Source: Paenibacillus paeoniae
GTDB taxonomy: Bacteria; Bacillota; Bacilli; Paenibacillales; Paenibacillaceae
Length of the DNA stretch: 64,000 bases
Assembly (NCBI RefSeq): GCF_003388735.1
Contig: NZ_QUBQ01000006.1
Coordinates: 186,001-250,000, forward strand
Direction of reading: 5' to 3'
The notes under the pieces are model-generated. The model was not told where the DNA came from. It saw only the letters and a list, made by a program, of their open reading frames with translations, and did no database searches. Position 1 is the stretch's first letter; every line of letters begins with the position of its first letter. The position numbers and the translations under genes were made by a program. Positions 16,767-27,000 of this stretch are shown here, piece after piece.

Positions 16767-17606
16767 TCATTCATATTCATGGAGTCGCTTCACTTCATCC
16801 TTTAAATTCAAAGAGTTCAAGCTATCCGCTACAATCTCTCGAATCTTCTCTTCATGCCATAGAACAAAGTTCAGTTGGAGATCACGAACCATAGCCAGCT
16901 TCGAAACTGCAGGAGCTTTGCTCATATACTGTCTCAGTTCGTCTATATTGAGGTCTTCATCTTTATGGACGTAATACGGAATATGGACCTCGCCTTCCTC
17001 GAATTCGCCGATTACGCCAAGCAAGTCCTGCGTCTTAACGGCAACTCTCTCTTGGCGCTGCTGGTCCAGACGATCCAAATGCCTGTACGGATTCTCGATA
17101 TGCGGCAATGTAATACGCTCTTTTATCAACCGAATAATAGCCTCTTTCCGCTGTATCTTTTCTTCCGTTGGTCCGTAAGGTGACGACTCCTCATCCTCCT
17201 TCCAACGTTGCTTCGCGGCACGGTAATCCTCTTCCGTTGCGAAAGTATTGTAGAACAGTTCCTCATCTGTCAACGCAATGCTCAGAAACTCTTTAATGTC
17301 AGAAGCGATGATTTTAGTAGGACCGTCAAAATTCATCGGACTCACACAGACAACAGGCGCCTGCTCCAAGTCATCCACCGTGCCAAATTCGGTCAGAAAA
17401 CCGTAATGGATGCCGTCCATCCCAGTTGAGCCAAATACCACGACGTCACAAGGTGTATTAAAATATCTCAAAGTGGTTAGTTCCAAATAAAAATTCAACC
17501 CCAGATAAAACTGATCATCCCCGCCAAGCTCGTCCTTCAAGCGAATAAGTTCCTGTAGGGTTGGCGGCACGTCATAGGAACCGAAATTGCGATTTTCCAT
17601 CTCCAT
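16767..17606 (-). CDS. SUKH (SMI1/KNR4)-like protein
   Basis: A 279-residue cytosolic acidic protein. The N-terminal half resembles the SUKH fold: PPTLQELIRLKDELGG, then VVVFGSTGMDGIHYGF, then a PVVCVSPMNFDGPTKIIASD stretch with the hydrophobic/Gly pattern of SMI1/KNR4 domains. The C-terminal half is helical and charged. SUKH proteins often serve as immunity proteins to secreted toxins, but no toxin gene is adjacent, so that role is not supported here. The start ATG at 17606 lies 8 bases after AGGAG. Confidence 0.55.
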   Translation of the reverse strand: MEMENRNFGSYDVPPTLQELIRLKDELGGDDQFYLGLNFYLELTTLRYFNTPCDVVVFGSTGMDGIHYGFLTEFGTVDDLEQAPVVCVSPMNFDGPTKIIASDIKEFLSIALTDEELFYNTFATEEDYRAAKQRWKEDEESSPYGPTEEKIQRKEAIIRLIKERITLPHIENPYRHLDRLDQQRQERVAVKTQDLLGVIGEFEEGEVHIPYYVHKDEDLNIDELRQYMSKAPAVSKLAMVRDLQLNFVLWHEEKIREIVADSLNSLNLKDEVKRLHEYE

Positions 17607-17697
17607 CCATCCTTCTCCTGTTAGATAATTGTATTAACGAAACAACGGTAAATGAAGTAACAAATTTTTTATGCGGCTAACTACTTTTCAAAAGAAG

Positions 17698-17733
17698 GAA
17701 GCCGTCCTAGGAACATGATCCAAGGACGGCTTC
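17698..17733 (-). terminator. Terminator of stalk-domain gene
   Basis: GAAGCCGTCCT and AGGACGGCTTC pair around a short bulged loop just past the stop codon at 17740. A T-rich segment (CCTTCTTTTG) follows on the minus strand. Confidence 0.75.
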
Positions 17734-17739
17734 AAGTCT

Positions 17740-18897
17740 TTATTTGCTAGCCAAATTAAAGGTATATTCCGTTGTTTTATTGCCGAGAAACAGATAATGC
17801 TCCAGCAATAGCTTGTTGTCTTTAATCTCGATGACTTTAAGGCCGTCCCATTGATAGAATTCTGGGCTGAATTGATCAAGCGATTGATAGATTTTCCAAT
17901 GTTCTTCATCCAGTAAAGCTTTAGCGAGCAGTGTCGTCTCTTTGGTCTTGCGGTCTACGAGCGTCAGCCATCCTGTCCTCTCCGGACGCACGACCATATA
18001 ATGATCGTCGTACCACTCCACCTGGAAGTTGTCATCCTCGTAGCCCGTAATAGCTTTCAGATCGTATTCGCCTACCAATTTCCCATCCAGATTCACTTCG
18101 TAGAGATTTGCACCGTTCATAAGGAGAGCATGATTGCCTTTCGATCTGGCAATATTTCGATTCTGATGTCCAAAATTATACGCCTTAGCTTCCAGTACCA
18201 ACTTATGATTGACAAGTACCATCTTGAAAGTGTTGCTATGTACACTAGGTTCTCCATAGTTGTCGTACACTTGCAGAACCTTTACCTTATCGGATAACGA
18301 ATCAATCGTAAATTCCGAATAACCCAGCACCTCAGCCTTCGTATCCGAAATTAGTTTGACGGAATCAGCATTCTCTGCCACATAGAGCTTGCCATTTTTC
18401 TTTTCCAGCCAATAGGCCGCTGCGCCCTGCACGGCATACACATACTTGGCTTCCAAGTCGAGATTCACGCGGCGTTCCTTGTCATGCCAGGCTACCTTCG
18501 CACCAAACGCTTCGCCGATAAATCGGATCGGCACATAGACCACGCCATTTTTATTGTAAGGAGTCGTTCTCATGGCCATATTTTTGCCGTTAACTTTCGC
18601 CTGCTTGCTGCCCAGCGTCAGCTCGATTCGCGTCTCCGGATTCGTAATGACAATGCGCTTGCCTTCCGGAATCCAGGTCGTCTTGCTGTTTAGCAATGTT
18701 CCAATTTCCCTTAAGGGCAATAGTGCAGATCCATTCTGCAGGATCGGCAAATGATTCAATTCGACGGGCTCCCAGTTATTTTTGGTAACGGTAATCGCCT
18801 TTGCTGCCGCGCGAGCCGTCTCCGGCCATGTATAGACGCCTGTTGCCAGTAAGGCAATGGACAGCATAATTGTTAATATTCGCTTGCTTGATTGCAT
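17740..18897 (-). CDS. Secreted stalk-domain protein of unknown function
   Basis: A protein of about 385 residues. A signal peptide is followed by a copper-amine-oxidase-N-terminal-like stalk domain, seen in SALLPLREIGTLLNSKTTWI and VYVPIRFIGEAFGAKVAW. The remaining ~230 residues are beta-rich with repeated aromatic and Val pairs and may form a propeller or sandwich; no enzyme motif was found. The start was placed at ATG 18897 (MQSSKRIL), 8 bases after GGAGG, rather than the TTG five codons before. Stalk-domain proteins are numerous in Paenibacillus and usually act at the wall. Confidence 0.8.
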   Translation of the reverse strand: MQSSKRILTIMLSIALLATGVYTWPETARAAAKAITVTKNNWEPVELNHLPILQNGSALLPLREIGTLLNSKTTWIPEGKRIVITNPETRIELTLGSKQAKVNGKNMAMRTTPYNKNGVVYVPIRFIGEAFGAKVAWHDKERRVNLDLEAKYVYAVQGAAAYWLEKKNGKLYVAENADSVKLISDTKAEVLGYSEFTIDSLSDKVKVLQVYDNYGEPSVHSNTFKMVLVNHKLVLEAKAYNFGHQNRNIARSKGNHALLMNGANLYEVNLDGKLVGEYDLKAITGYEDDNFQVEWYDDHYMVVRPERTGWLTLVDRKTKETTLLAKALLDEEHWKIYQSLDQFSPEFYQWDGLKVIEIKDNKLLLEHYLFLGNKTTEYTFNLASK

Positions 18898-19170
18898 ACA
18901 TTTATCCTCCAATGATTAAGAAAATTCCCACTTTAGTTAGACGCTTACTCCCATCATAAAGTTACCTTTTTTGGAATTGTTTTTTGGAAATCAGCTGTAT
19001 AGCTCAGCATTAAAAAGGCTATCGCTCATATACGATTCGAGGCGTTATCGCCCATTCTTCCCTCCATGTGCTTGGTATCAACCCCATACAAGAACTCTGC
19101 GTAATTATGAATTTCTGATACAAACAAAAACCTCAAAATCCACCGTGCAGTGGAATTCAAGGTCCTTTGG

Positions 19171-20050
19171 CGCACGAACCCGCGTGGGCTGCGACCTGCA
19201 AGGGATTGCCCGATATGGACGGCGTTCTTATTTCAATCCACGCACCCGCGTAGGGTGCGACCTATTATCCGCTCAGGATTGCTCTGGCCGACTGATTTCA
19301 ATCCACGCACCCGCGTAGGGTGCGACTTCCGATCCCGCTTCCCCGCCTTACATTCGAAGCATTTCAATCCACGCACCCGCGTAGGGTGCGACTCTTAGCT
19401 CCTTCAGCATTGACGGCGCGCTGGAGATTTCAATCCACGCACCCGCGTAGGGTGCGACCCGTCATCTCGCATTTGCAGCTTATTGGCCCAAGATTCAATC
19501 CACGCACCCGCGTAGGGTGCGACTGTAGCTGCATTCGTTCTATTGGGTATCGCGATATTTCAATCCACGCACCCGCGTAGGGTGCGACCCCTTTATACGA
19601 TCAGCTAGTGTTAGTTTATTAAATTTCAATCCACGCACCCGCGTAGGGTGCGACCTTGCAATGGTTGGACGAATTCGACAAATATGTTGAATTTCAATCC
19701 ACGCACCCGCGTAGGGTGCGACACCATAGTGTAATATTGGTTATAGAGAGGAGGTATTTCAATCCACGCACCCGCGTAGGGTGCGACCTGTCCAACAAAT
19801 ACGACCTAACTTTCGAAGGTATTTCAATCCACGCACCCGCGTAGGGTGCGACTTTCCTCCTCTTCGGCTGCTACTGTCCTCATATGATTTCAATCCACGC
19901 ACCCGCGTAGGGTGCGACTTATCCCTCTCTGCTACAATGCGAGTGAATGCCTATTTCAATCCACGCACCCGCGTAGGGTGCGACCTCTTATGCTAAATGC
20001 TTCGAATGTCATTTTCATATTTCAATCCACGCACCCGCGTAGGGTGCGAC
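19171..20050 (-). CRISPR. CRISPR array 1 (type I-C repeat, 13 spacers)
   Basis: Thirteen clear 32-bp repeats and one degenerate repeat at 19171-19195, with 33-36-bp spacers. In transcript sense (minus strand) each repeat starts GTCGCACCC, has a GGGTGCG arm, and ends GGATTGAAAT, as in type I-C repeats. The degenerate repeat is at the left and the leader at the right, so the array is read leftward. The repeat at 19492 differs at its first two positions. The array has no cas genes of its own and must rely on the operon at 42.8-50.8 kb. Confidence 0.97.
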
Positions 20051-20225
20051 AGCGATTTTCAACCTATAAGGAGCAACTCATTCACTTTAATGAAACATAT
20101 AATCATTATAATGATGTTTACTATCATTTTTCTATCTTTTTCATATCGCTTAACTTTTTTTAGACTTATCCGGAGGTGCGAATCTCCCAGGGATTTTATG
20201 TTCGCTTCACATTCGCACTAGGACA
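20051..20225 (-). promoter_or_regulatory. CRISPR leader 1
   Basis: AT-rich leader on the right of array 1. AGCGATTTTCAACC adjoins the first repeat. The shared leader element (GGTGCGAATC ... ATTCGCAC) lies at 20175-20218. Leaders carry the array promoter and spacer-integration signals. Confidence 0.85.
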
Positions 20226-20289
20226 TATCGCCCCACAACATCGAGAAGTCTCAATTCAAGTTGCGTGTAGTAACAGCTTCTCCCGTGTT

Positions 20290-21069
20290 CTAAGACAACG
20301 CAGACGAATGAAGAATTTGCTCCAGCTTGCGGGACAGCAACTGCAGTAGTTGCTCACTTTCGCTATGGATAAAGAAGTGATCGCCGGGCAGCATGTAGAG
20401 CTCGAATGCTTCTCCTGTCTGAGTCTCCCAAGCTTGCATATCTTCCTCCGAGATGCCAGTGTCAGCCACACCGCCGAATGCGGTCAAAGCACAGGCAAGC
20501 GGCGAACATTCTTCATACGCATACGTATCGCATAACTGCATGTCCATGCGAATCGTCGGCAGATAAAGCTCCATCAGCTCGTCATTTTGCAGCAAAGCTT
20601 CCGGAGTGCCGTTCAGCCGTCTAAGTTCCTCTTTTAATTCCTTATCGGACAGCAGATAGCGTTCACGATCTGTTCTCGGCAGCTGTACGGCCTGGAAGGC
20701 CGACACAAACAGATGCTTGAGGCTGCCGGGAAGGGTACGCTCCAGCCTCTTCGCCGATTCGTAAGCGAGCATCGCGCCCATGCTATGGCCGAATAAGACA
20801 AACGGCTTGTCTTCCAGATAAGGAATTAACGCAGCCAGTATGGGCTCTATATTCCCAGTGAGATCGCCGATAGGCTTATCCAAGAATCGACTGCCACGTC
20901 CCGGTAACTGAATCGCCACAACCTCGATCTCTGACGATAATGCCGTCGGCCAATCTCGGTAGATAGCCGCGCTGCCTCCCGCATAGGGGAAGCAGACCAG
21001 ACGCAGGCGGGCATCCGGTCTCGGATTCGGGATATGCAGCCAAGAACTGTCCATGCTTTGTGGATTCAT
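20290..21069 (-). CDS. Type II thioesterase
   Basis: An alpha/beta hydrolase of 259 residues that edits or releases acyl chains from NRPS/PKS carrier proteins. The N-terminal LVCFPYAGGSAAIYRDW is the type II thioesterase signature. The nucleophile elbow is GHSMGA, and the catalytic His lies in LPGDHFFIH. An internal IQLPGRGSRF segment is also typical. It follows the NRPS stop by only 16 bases and is the last gene of the leftward cluster. The NRPS has no integrated thioesterase, so this enzyme may also have to release the product. Confidence 0.92.
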   Translation of the reverse strand: MNPQSMDSSWLHIPNPRPDARLRLVCFPYAGGSAAIYRDWPTALSSEIEVVAIQLPGRGSRFLDKPIGDLTGNIEPILAALIPYLEDKPFVLFGHSMGAMLAYESAKRLERTLPGSLKHLFVSAFQAVQLPRTDRERYLLSDKELKEELRRLNGTPEALLQNDELMELYLPTIRMDMQLCDTYAYEECSPLACALTAFGGVADTGISEEDMQAWETQTGEAFELYMLPGDHFFIHSESEQLLQLLSRKLEQILHSSALS

Positions 21070-21085
21070 AACGGGCTCTCTCCAA

Positions 21086-24000
21086 TCATGATAGGGATGC
21101 TACGGGCTGTTCATTCCATGTCTTCATGCGCGCAGCAAGCCCTGCAATGGTCGGCTGCTCGAACAACACCCGAAGCGGCTGCGGACAGCCCGTATCGGCT
21201 TGAAGCCTGACCATTAGCCTCACGGCCAGCAAAGAATCGCCGCCCAACTCGAAGAAGTTGTCGAAGACGCTTACGGATTCCAGGTTCAGCAGCTCCACCC
21301 AGATTGCAGCTATTCGGGCCTCCATCTCCGTTCGAGGAGGAATAGCTTCGATCGAGCAAGCGACCTCTGCGAACTCTACGCTCGGCAGCTCCTTGCGATT
21401 GATCTTGCCGTTCGCCGTAAGCGGCAGCGCATCCAGCACCATATGGTAAGACGGAATCATATAGTCTGGTAGCTTATTCGCCAGATAACGGCGAATCTCC
21501 TCTTGATCCGTCGTCCCTTCTTGTTGAAGAACCAAGTAGGCAACCAGCTTCCTCTGCCCCCCTACACCCGCCACGGCCACGACCGCCTCACGAACTTGCG
21601 AATGCTGGACGAGAGCCGTCTCAATCTCGCCTAATTCAATGCGGTAGCCCTGAAGCTTGATCTGGAAGTCTTCCCTGCCCATGAATTCAATATTGCCGTC
21701 CGGCAGCCATCTTCCAATATCGCCAGTCCGGTAGAGCCGCTCACCGGTACGTGGATGTATAACGAAGCTTGCCGCCGTCTTCTCCTCATCTCCGTAATAA
21801 CCCTTGGCCAGGCCAATGCCGCTTATATGCAACTGTCCAGGAACCCAGGTCGGGCAGGGCTCCATCGCATCATTCAACACATGCATACCTTGATTACGCA
21901 TCGCCCTGCCATACGGAATACTGGACCAACCAGGTTCCACATGATCAATCGGATATAAAATGGACCAGATTGAAGCCTCCGTCGCGCCTCCCAGGCTGAT
22001 CAACTCTACGTCCTCGCTTAATGCCCGAATCGCTTCCGGCAAAGCCAGCGGAATCCAATCTCCGCTCATGAGAACAAGACGGAGCTGGTTGTTCAGCCTC
22101 TCCTTCTGCCCAGAAGCGAATTCCACCAGCATATTCATCAAGGCTGGTACCGAATTCCATATCGTCACTCTTTCCTTACGCATCATATAGAGCCAATGCG
22201 CAGGATCTTTACGATGCTCTGAATCCGGTATAACGATCGTCCCTCCCGCTGCCAGCGTCCCGAACAGGTCATAGACTGAAAGATCGAAGCTAAGTGCGGA
22301 CAAGGCAAATACTCGGTCTGAACGAGACACGTTAAATCGTTCATTCATATCCCATATCGTATTTGTCGCGCCCCGGTGATCGATCATGACGCCTTTCGGC
22401 CTCCCTGTCGAACCGGATGTATAGATCACGTAAGCCAGATCCTCCGGCTGCTGAACCGAATCCAGCGGATCATCCTGGAGACGCGGCAATCCATCATATT
22501 CCACGCCTATGCAGATCCGTTGCTCACCGAGCCAATTCAACTTCTGCTCCAGCCACGGCTGCGTAAGCACGATCTCTACCTGACCCTGCTCGATCAAAAC
22601 ATTCACGCGCTCCTGCGGCATATCCGGATCAATCGGCAGGTAAGCCGCCCCGGATTTCAACACAGCGAGTACAGCCGCAGCCTGCTCCCAGCCTTTCTCC
22701 ATTACAATGGCGATCAACCGATCAGGAGCCGCACCTTCCTTGCGCAACTGACGTGCATACCGATTGGTTAGCCGATTAAGCTCGCCGTAGGTAATCTCGA
22801 ACTGGGAAGTCGCTATCGCGATATGTTTAGGATCAAGTCGTGCTTGCTCGCTGAACTGTTCATGCAGCAGCGGAGTTGTCCTGTTTGCGGCCATGATGTC
22901 CGGCATTTCGAGGCTTGTATGCCTCTCCTTCAGTTCTTGACCGCTAGCTGCTGCGGAAGGCCCAAAGAGCTGTGGAGCAGACGTCCCCGCCAAGTCCGGC
23001 TCCTGAGTTCTGCCAGTGCTTCCTTGTTCCTGCGGATGAATAACCCATCCCTCATGCCAGATATCATCCTGATGGGCAAGCCGATGCAGCAGTCCAAAAT
23101 AAGCGGCGAACATGTCCTCCAGCATACCTTCCGGGAACAGCTCGCGGACAACATCCCAGTTGCAATACAGCACGTTATCGTCTTCCCACACGCCGCAGTC
23201 CAGCCAAACTTGAGACGTCTGCGTAATGCTGTAGAACGGCTTCAGATCGAATCCGCTGCTCTTACGATCCGGGATAGGCAGCGTCAGTGCGCTCGTGAAG
23301 ACAACCGGCATAAGCGCCCTGGTCAATCCGCCCTGCGCACGGCTTAGCTCGCGCAGCACATGAACGCCGCTCACATGATGATGCTCCAGATCATTCCATA
23401 GCTTCTGCTGTGTCCTTCCAGCCCGGTCGACGAAGTTGATGCCATCACGGTGATCGATCTCCAGCAAGGTCAAGGAGGTGAATTCGCCCACGATATCGTG
23501 AACCTGTGGATGAATCTGAAGACGATTCAAGAAGGTCAGATTCAGACAGAAGCTCCTATTCTTGCTCCAGGTTGCCAGCACTTCGGCAAAGGCTGACAGC
23601 AGTACGCCGGAAGCCGTCAGCCCCATACGCGTAGCCTTGGACTTCAGTCGGCTCCAGACGTCAGCGTTCAGACGGTTATGCAGTCTTGTGAAGTACGGGT
23701 TCTTAAGCGCCCCCGGACTCTTCGCCATAGGAAGCTCGGGCGCCGGCGGCAAGGAAGGAATGTGTTCCTTCCAATAAGCTAATGATTTATGGTAAGCCTC
23801 TGTCTCCTTCAAGCGGGCCTCCGCATGCACATAATCCCGAAACGTGAGATCTAGCTCAGACAAAGCGGCATCCGGGTTCTGATGAAGCTGAGAAAGCTCC
23901 TTGAGCAAAATAACATAGCTCCAGGCATCGAATATAAGTGCATCCGAACTGAGATGGATGCGAGCCCGGCCATGGTCAAGCAACGTCAAGCGCAGATCGA

Positions 24001-27000
24001 ATACAGGCCATTTGTCTGTCTTCAACATCTGATGGGACATCTCATCCCGCAGCGCTGCAATCGCAGTCTCGGCATCCTCTGCCGATTGTCCCCGCATGTC
24101 GAGAATGGCAATCTCATAATCCGGCACATGCTCCAGCACCTGCTGCATGCCGTCCTCCGTAACGATCGCGCGAAGCATATCATGCCGCTGTATCAGCCGA
24201 TTCCAGGCCAATTGGAAGCGGTCCGTATCGATAGGCTCAACCTCCAGCTCGTCATAGCTATGAGTAGATACATTGCCCATCTCGAATGCTTCATTGCGCC
24301 CGATCCAATAAGCCTGCTGCACCTCTGTCAGCGGGAACTTCTCGAACCTTCCATTGGGATCCCTCTGCAGCTCCGGCAGAGCTTGCACCGCATCCTCATA
24401 GCTTTGCCGCTGTCCGCTCTTCTCCGCAATAACTGCTGCCAACTCCGCAATAGTCGGGGCCTGGAACAGTACTTGCAGCGTCAAGTCCACCTGGAACAAC
24501 TGACGGATCGAGGCTATCAGTTGAATAGCGAGAAGTGAATGGCCGCCGTTGACGAAGAAATCCGAATGAATGCCCATTCGTCTTACCTGGAACAGCTCCG
24601 CCCATACGCCCGCCAGCTTCTCTTCAATTAAGGTTCGGGGCGCTGCGTAAGAGCCATCCTCTTCCGATAGCAAGGTAGGAGCAGGCAACGCGCCACGATC
24701 GACTTTTCCGTTGGCCGTCAACGGGAGATCATCCAATACAACGAAGGAGGCCGGAACCATATAATCCGGCAAGCTCAGCTTAACGGCGCTTCGCAGTCTA
24801 TCCGTATTGACCGTCATACCCGTCTTCGGCACGATCCAAGCAGCCAGCAGCCGATCCTCCCATACTTGTACGACGGACTCCCGAACGGACGGATCACGGT
24901 TCAGAGCCGTCTCGATCTCGCCCAGCTCAATTCTGTAGCCGCGCAGCTTCACTTGATTATCCATTCGATTCAGAAGCTCGATATTGCCATCAGGCAAATA
25001 ACGAGCCCTGTCTCCCGTTCGATACAGAAGTGCTCCTTCATTACCGCTGATCGGATGAGGAACAAAGCGCTCCGCCGTCAAAGTCGGACGATTCCAGTAT
25101 CCTCTTGCCAGGCCGCGTCCGCCGATATAAAGCTCGCCCGACACTCCGACTGGAACAGGCTGCCCCTCGGCATCCAACACATAGGTATGCTGATTAGGGA
25201 AAGGCCTGCCAATCGGAATCAGCTGATTCGGCGACATCGCCGCGACATCACCTTCGAAATAAGTGCTGTCGATCGTCGCCTCCGTCAATCCATACGAATT
25301 GATCAGTCGCGTGTGGGAGCCGCAAAACCGTCTGAAATGCTTGTACTCATGCACATACCAGCGATCCGAGCCGATGCACAATACACGCATAAAATCCAGC
25401 TTTTGCGTCGACTCCTCCAAATAGCGAATCAAATTCCGGAATACGGCCGGCACAAACTCCGCACAATCGACTCGTTCCCTCTTCATCAGCTCATACAGAC
25501 GCGGTGCGTCCAGCATCGTGTCCTTTTTCAGCAGCACAAGCTTGGCCCCGGAACATAATGCCCGAACCCAATCCCCTGTAAATACATCGAAAGAAAAGCT
25601 CGCCATCTGCAAGTGGACTCTGACATCCGACCGAAGACGATAAGCATCCTCCCAGCCGTAATAGGCGTTGACAAGGCTCGCATGGCTTACCATCGTCCCT
25701 TTGGGCTGTCCTGTCGTTCCGGAGGTGTAGACAAGATAGGCCAGATCTTCCTCCGTACTGGCTAGCTGGAGGTGTATACCCCCTTTGGCATCTGGCATTC
25801 CCGTCTCTGCTTCGTCAAGCAAAAGCACGGACAGAGGACGGTCTGCGAAACGCGCCGCCAGTGATTGCTGTGTCAGCATGACAGAGAGCTGGGCATCCTC
25901 TATCATGTAATCCATACGCTCCGCCGGATAGTCCGGATCAATCGGCACATATGCGCCTCCAGCTTTCAGGATAGCCAGCACGCCTGCAATCATCTCCAGA
26001 GAACGCTCCGCGCAAATCCCAATGCGAACATTCGCAGCTACGCCCATCCCTTGAAGACTAAGCGCGATGCGATTAGCCCGTTCATCCAGCTCCCGATAGG
26101 TAAGCGTCCTGCCTTCCATGACTACAGCTGTTCCATTAGGAGTCCGTGCAGCTTGACGCTCGAACAATTGATGTATCGTCACGCCGCGCTCATAAGACTG
26201 CGCTGTATCATTCCACTGATCAAGCATGCGTTCTCGCTCCGCCTCCGCAAGCAGCGGCAATTCCGAAATACGGCATAGCTCGTTGTTTGCCACAGCCTCC
26301 GCCAGTACCTGGAAATGATCAGCCATGCGAGTGATCCTGTCGCGATCATACAGATCCGTATTGTATTCAAAGATACAAGTAGGACCGTCGGGTCCTTCGA
26401 AGATATCGAGGGATAAATCAAACTTAGATGTACCGCCGTCTATTGCTTCATATGTAATCGAGCGATCTCCACTACGAATAGGGGGAAGCGCGTTCTGGTA
26501 AGTGAACAATACTTGAAATAACGGATTATGGCTTAAGTTTCTCTCCGGCTTAATCGCCTCTACTAACCGATCAAAGGGCACATCCTGATTCTCGTATGCG
26601 CTCAATGCCGTCTTGCGCACCTCGCCGAGCAGCTCTGCAAATGTCAGCTGACCGGAGACCGACGTGCGCAGCGGCAGCGTATTAACGAATACGCCTATCG
26701 CATGCTCGGTATTCGGCAGATGCCGCCCGGAGATCGGGAAGCCCACGATAATGTCCGATACGCCTGTATAGCGGTAGAGCAGTACTTTGAATAGCGACAG
26801 CAAAGTCATGAACAGCGTAGCTTCATGATTCCGGCTGTACGTCTTCAGCGAGTTGTACAGCTCACTTGGCAGAACCAGAGTGTGCATCGCCCCGCGGAAG
26901 GTCTGCACCGGCGGGCGCGGCCGATCAGCTGGCAGCTCCAGAACCGGAAGCTCTCCTGCCAGATGGCTGGTCCAATACGCAAGCTGCCGGTTCTGCAGTT

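Noticed and set aside
19170-20050. Open frames translated across CRISPR arrays with repeated peptides such as FNPRTRVGCD or VAPYAGAWIEI
   Set aside because: They are translations of the 32-bp repeat in different frames, with changing spacers between; no ribosome sites. The same applies to the other three arrays.
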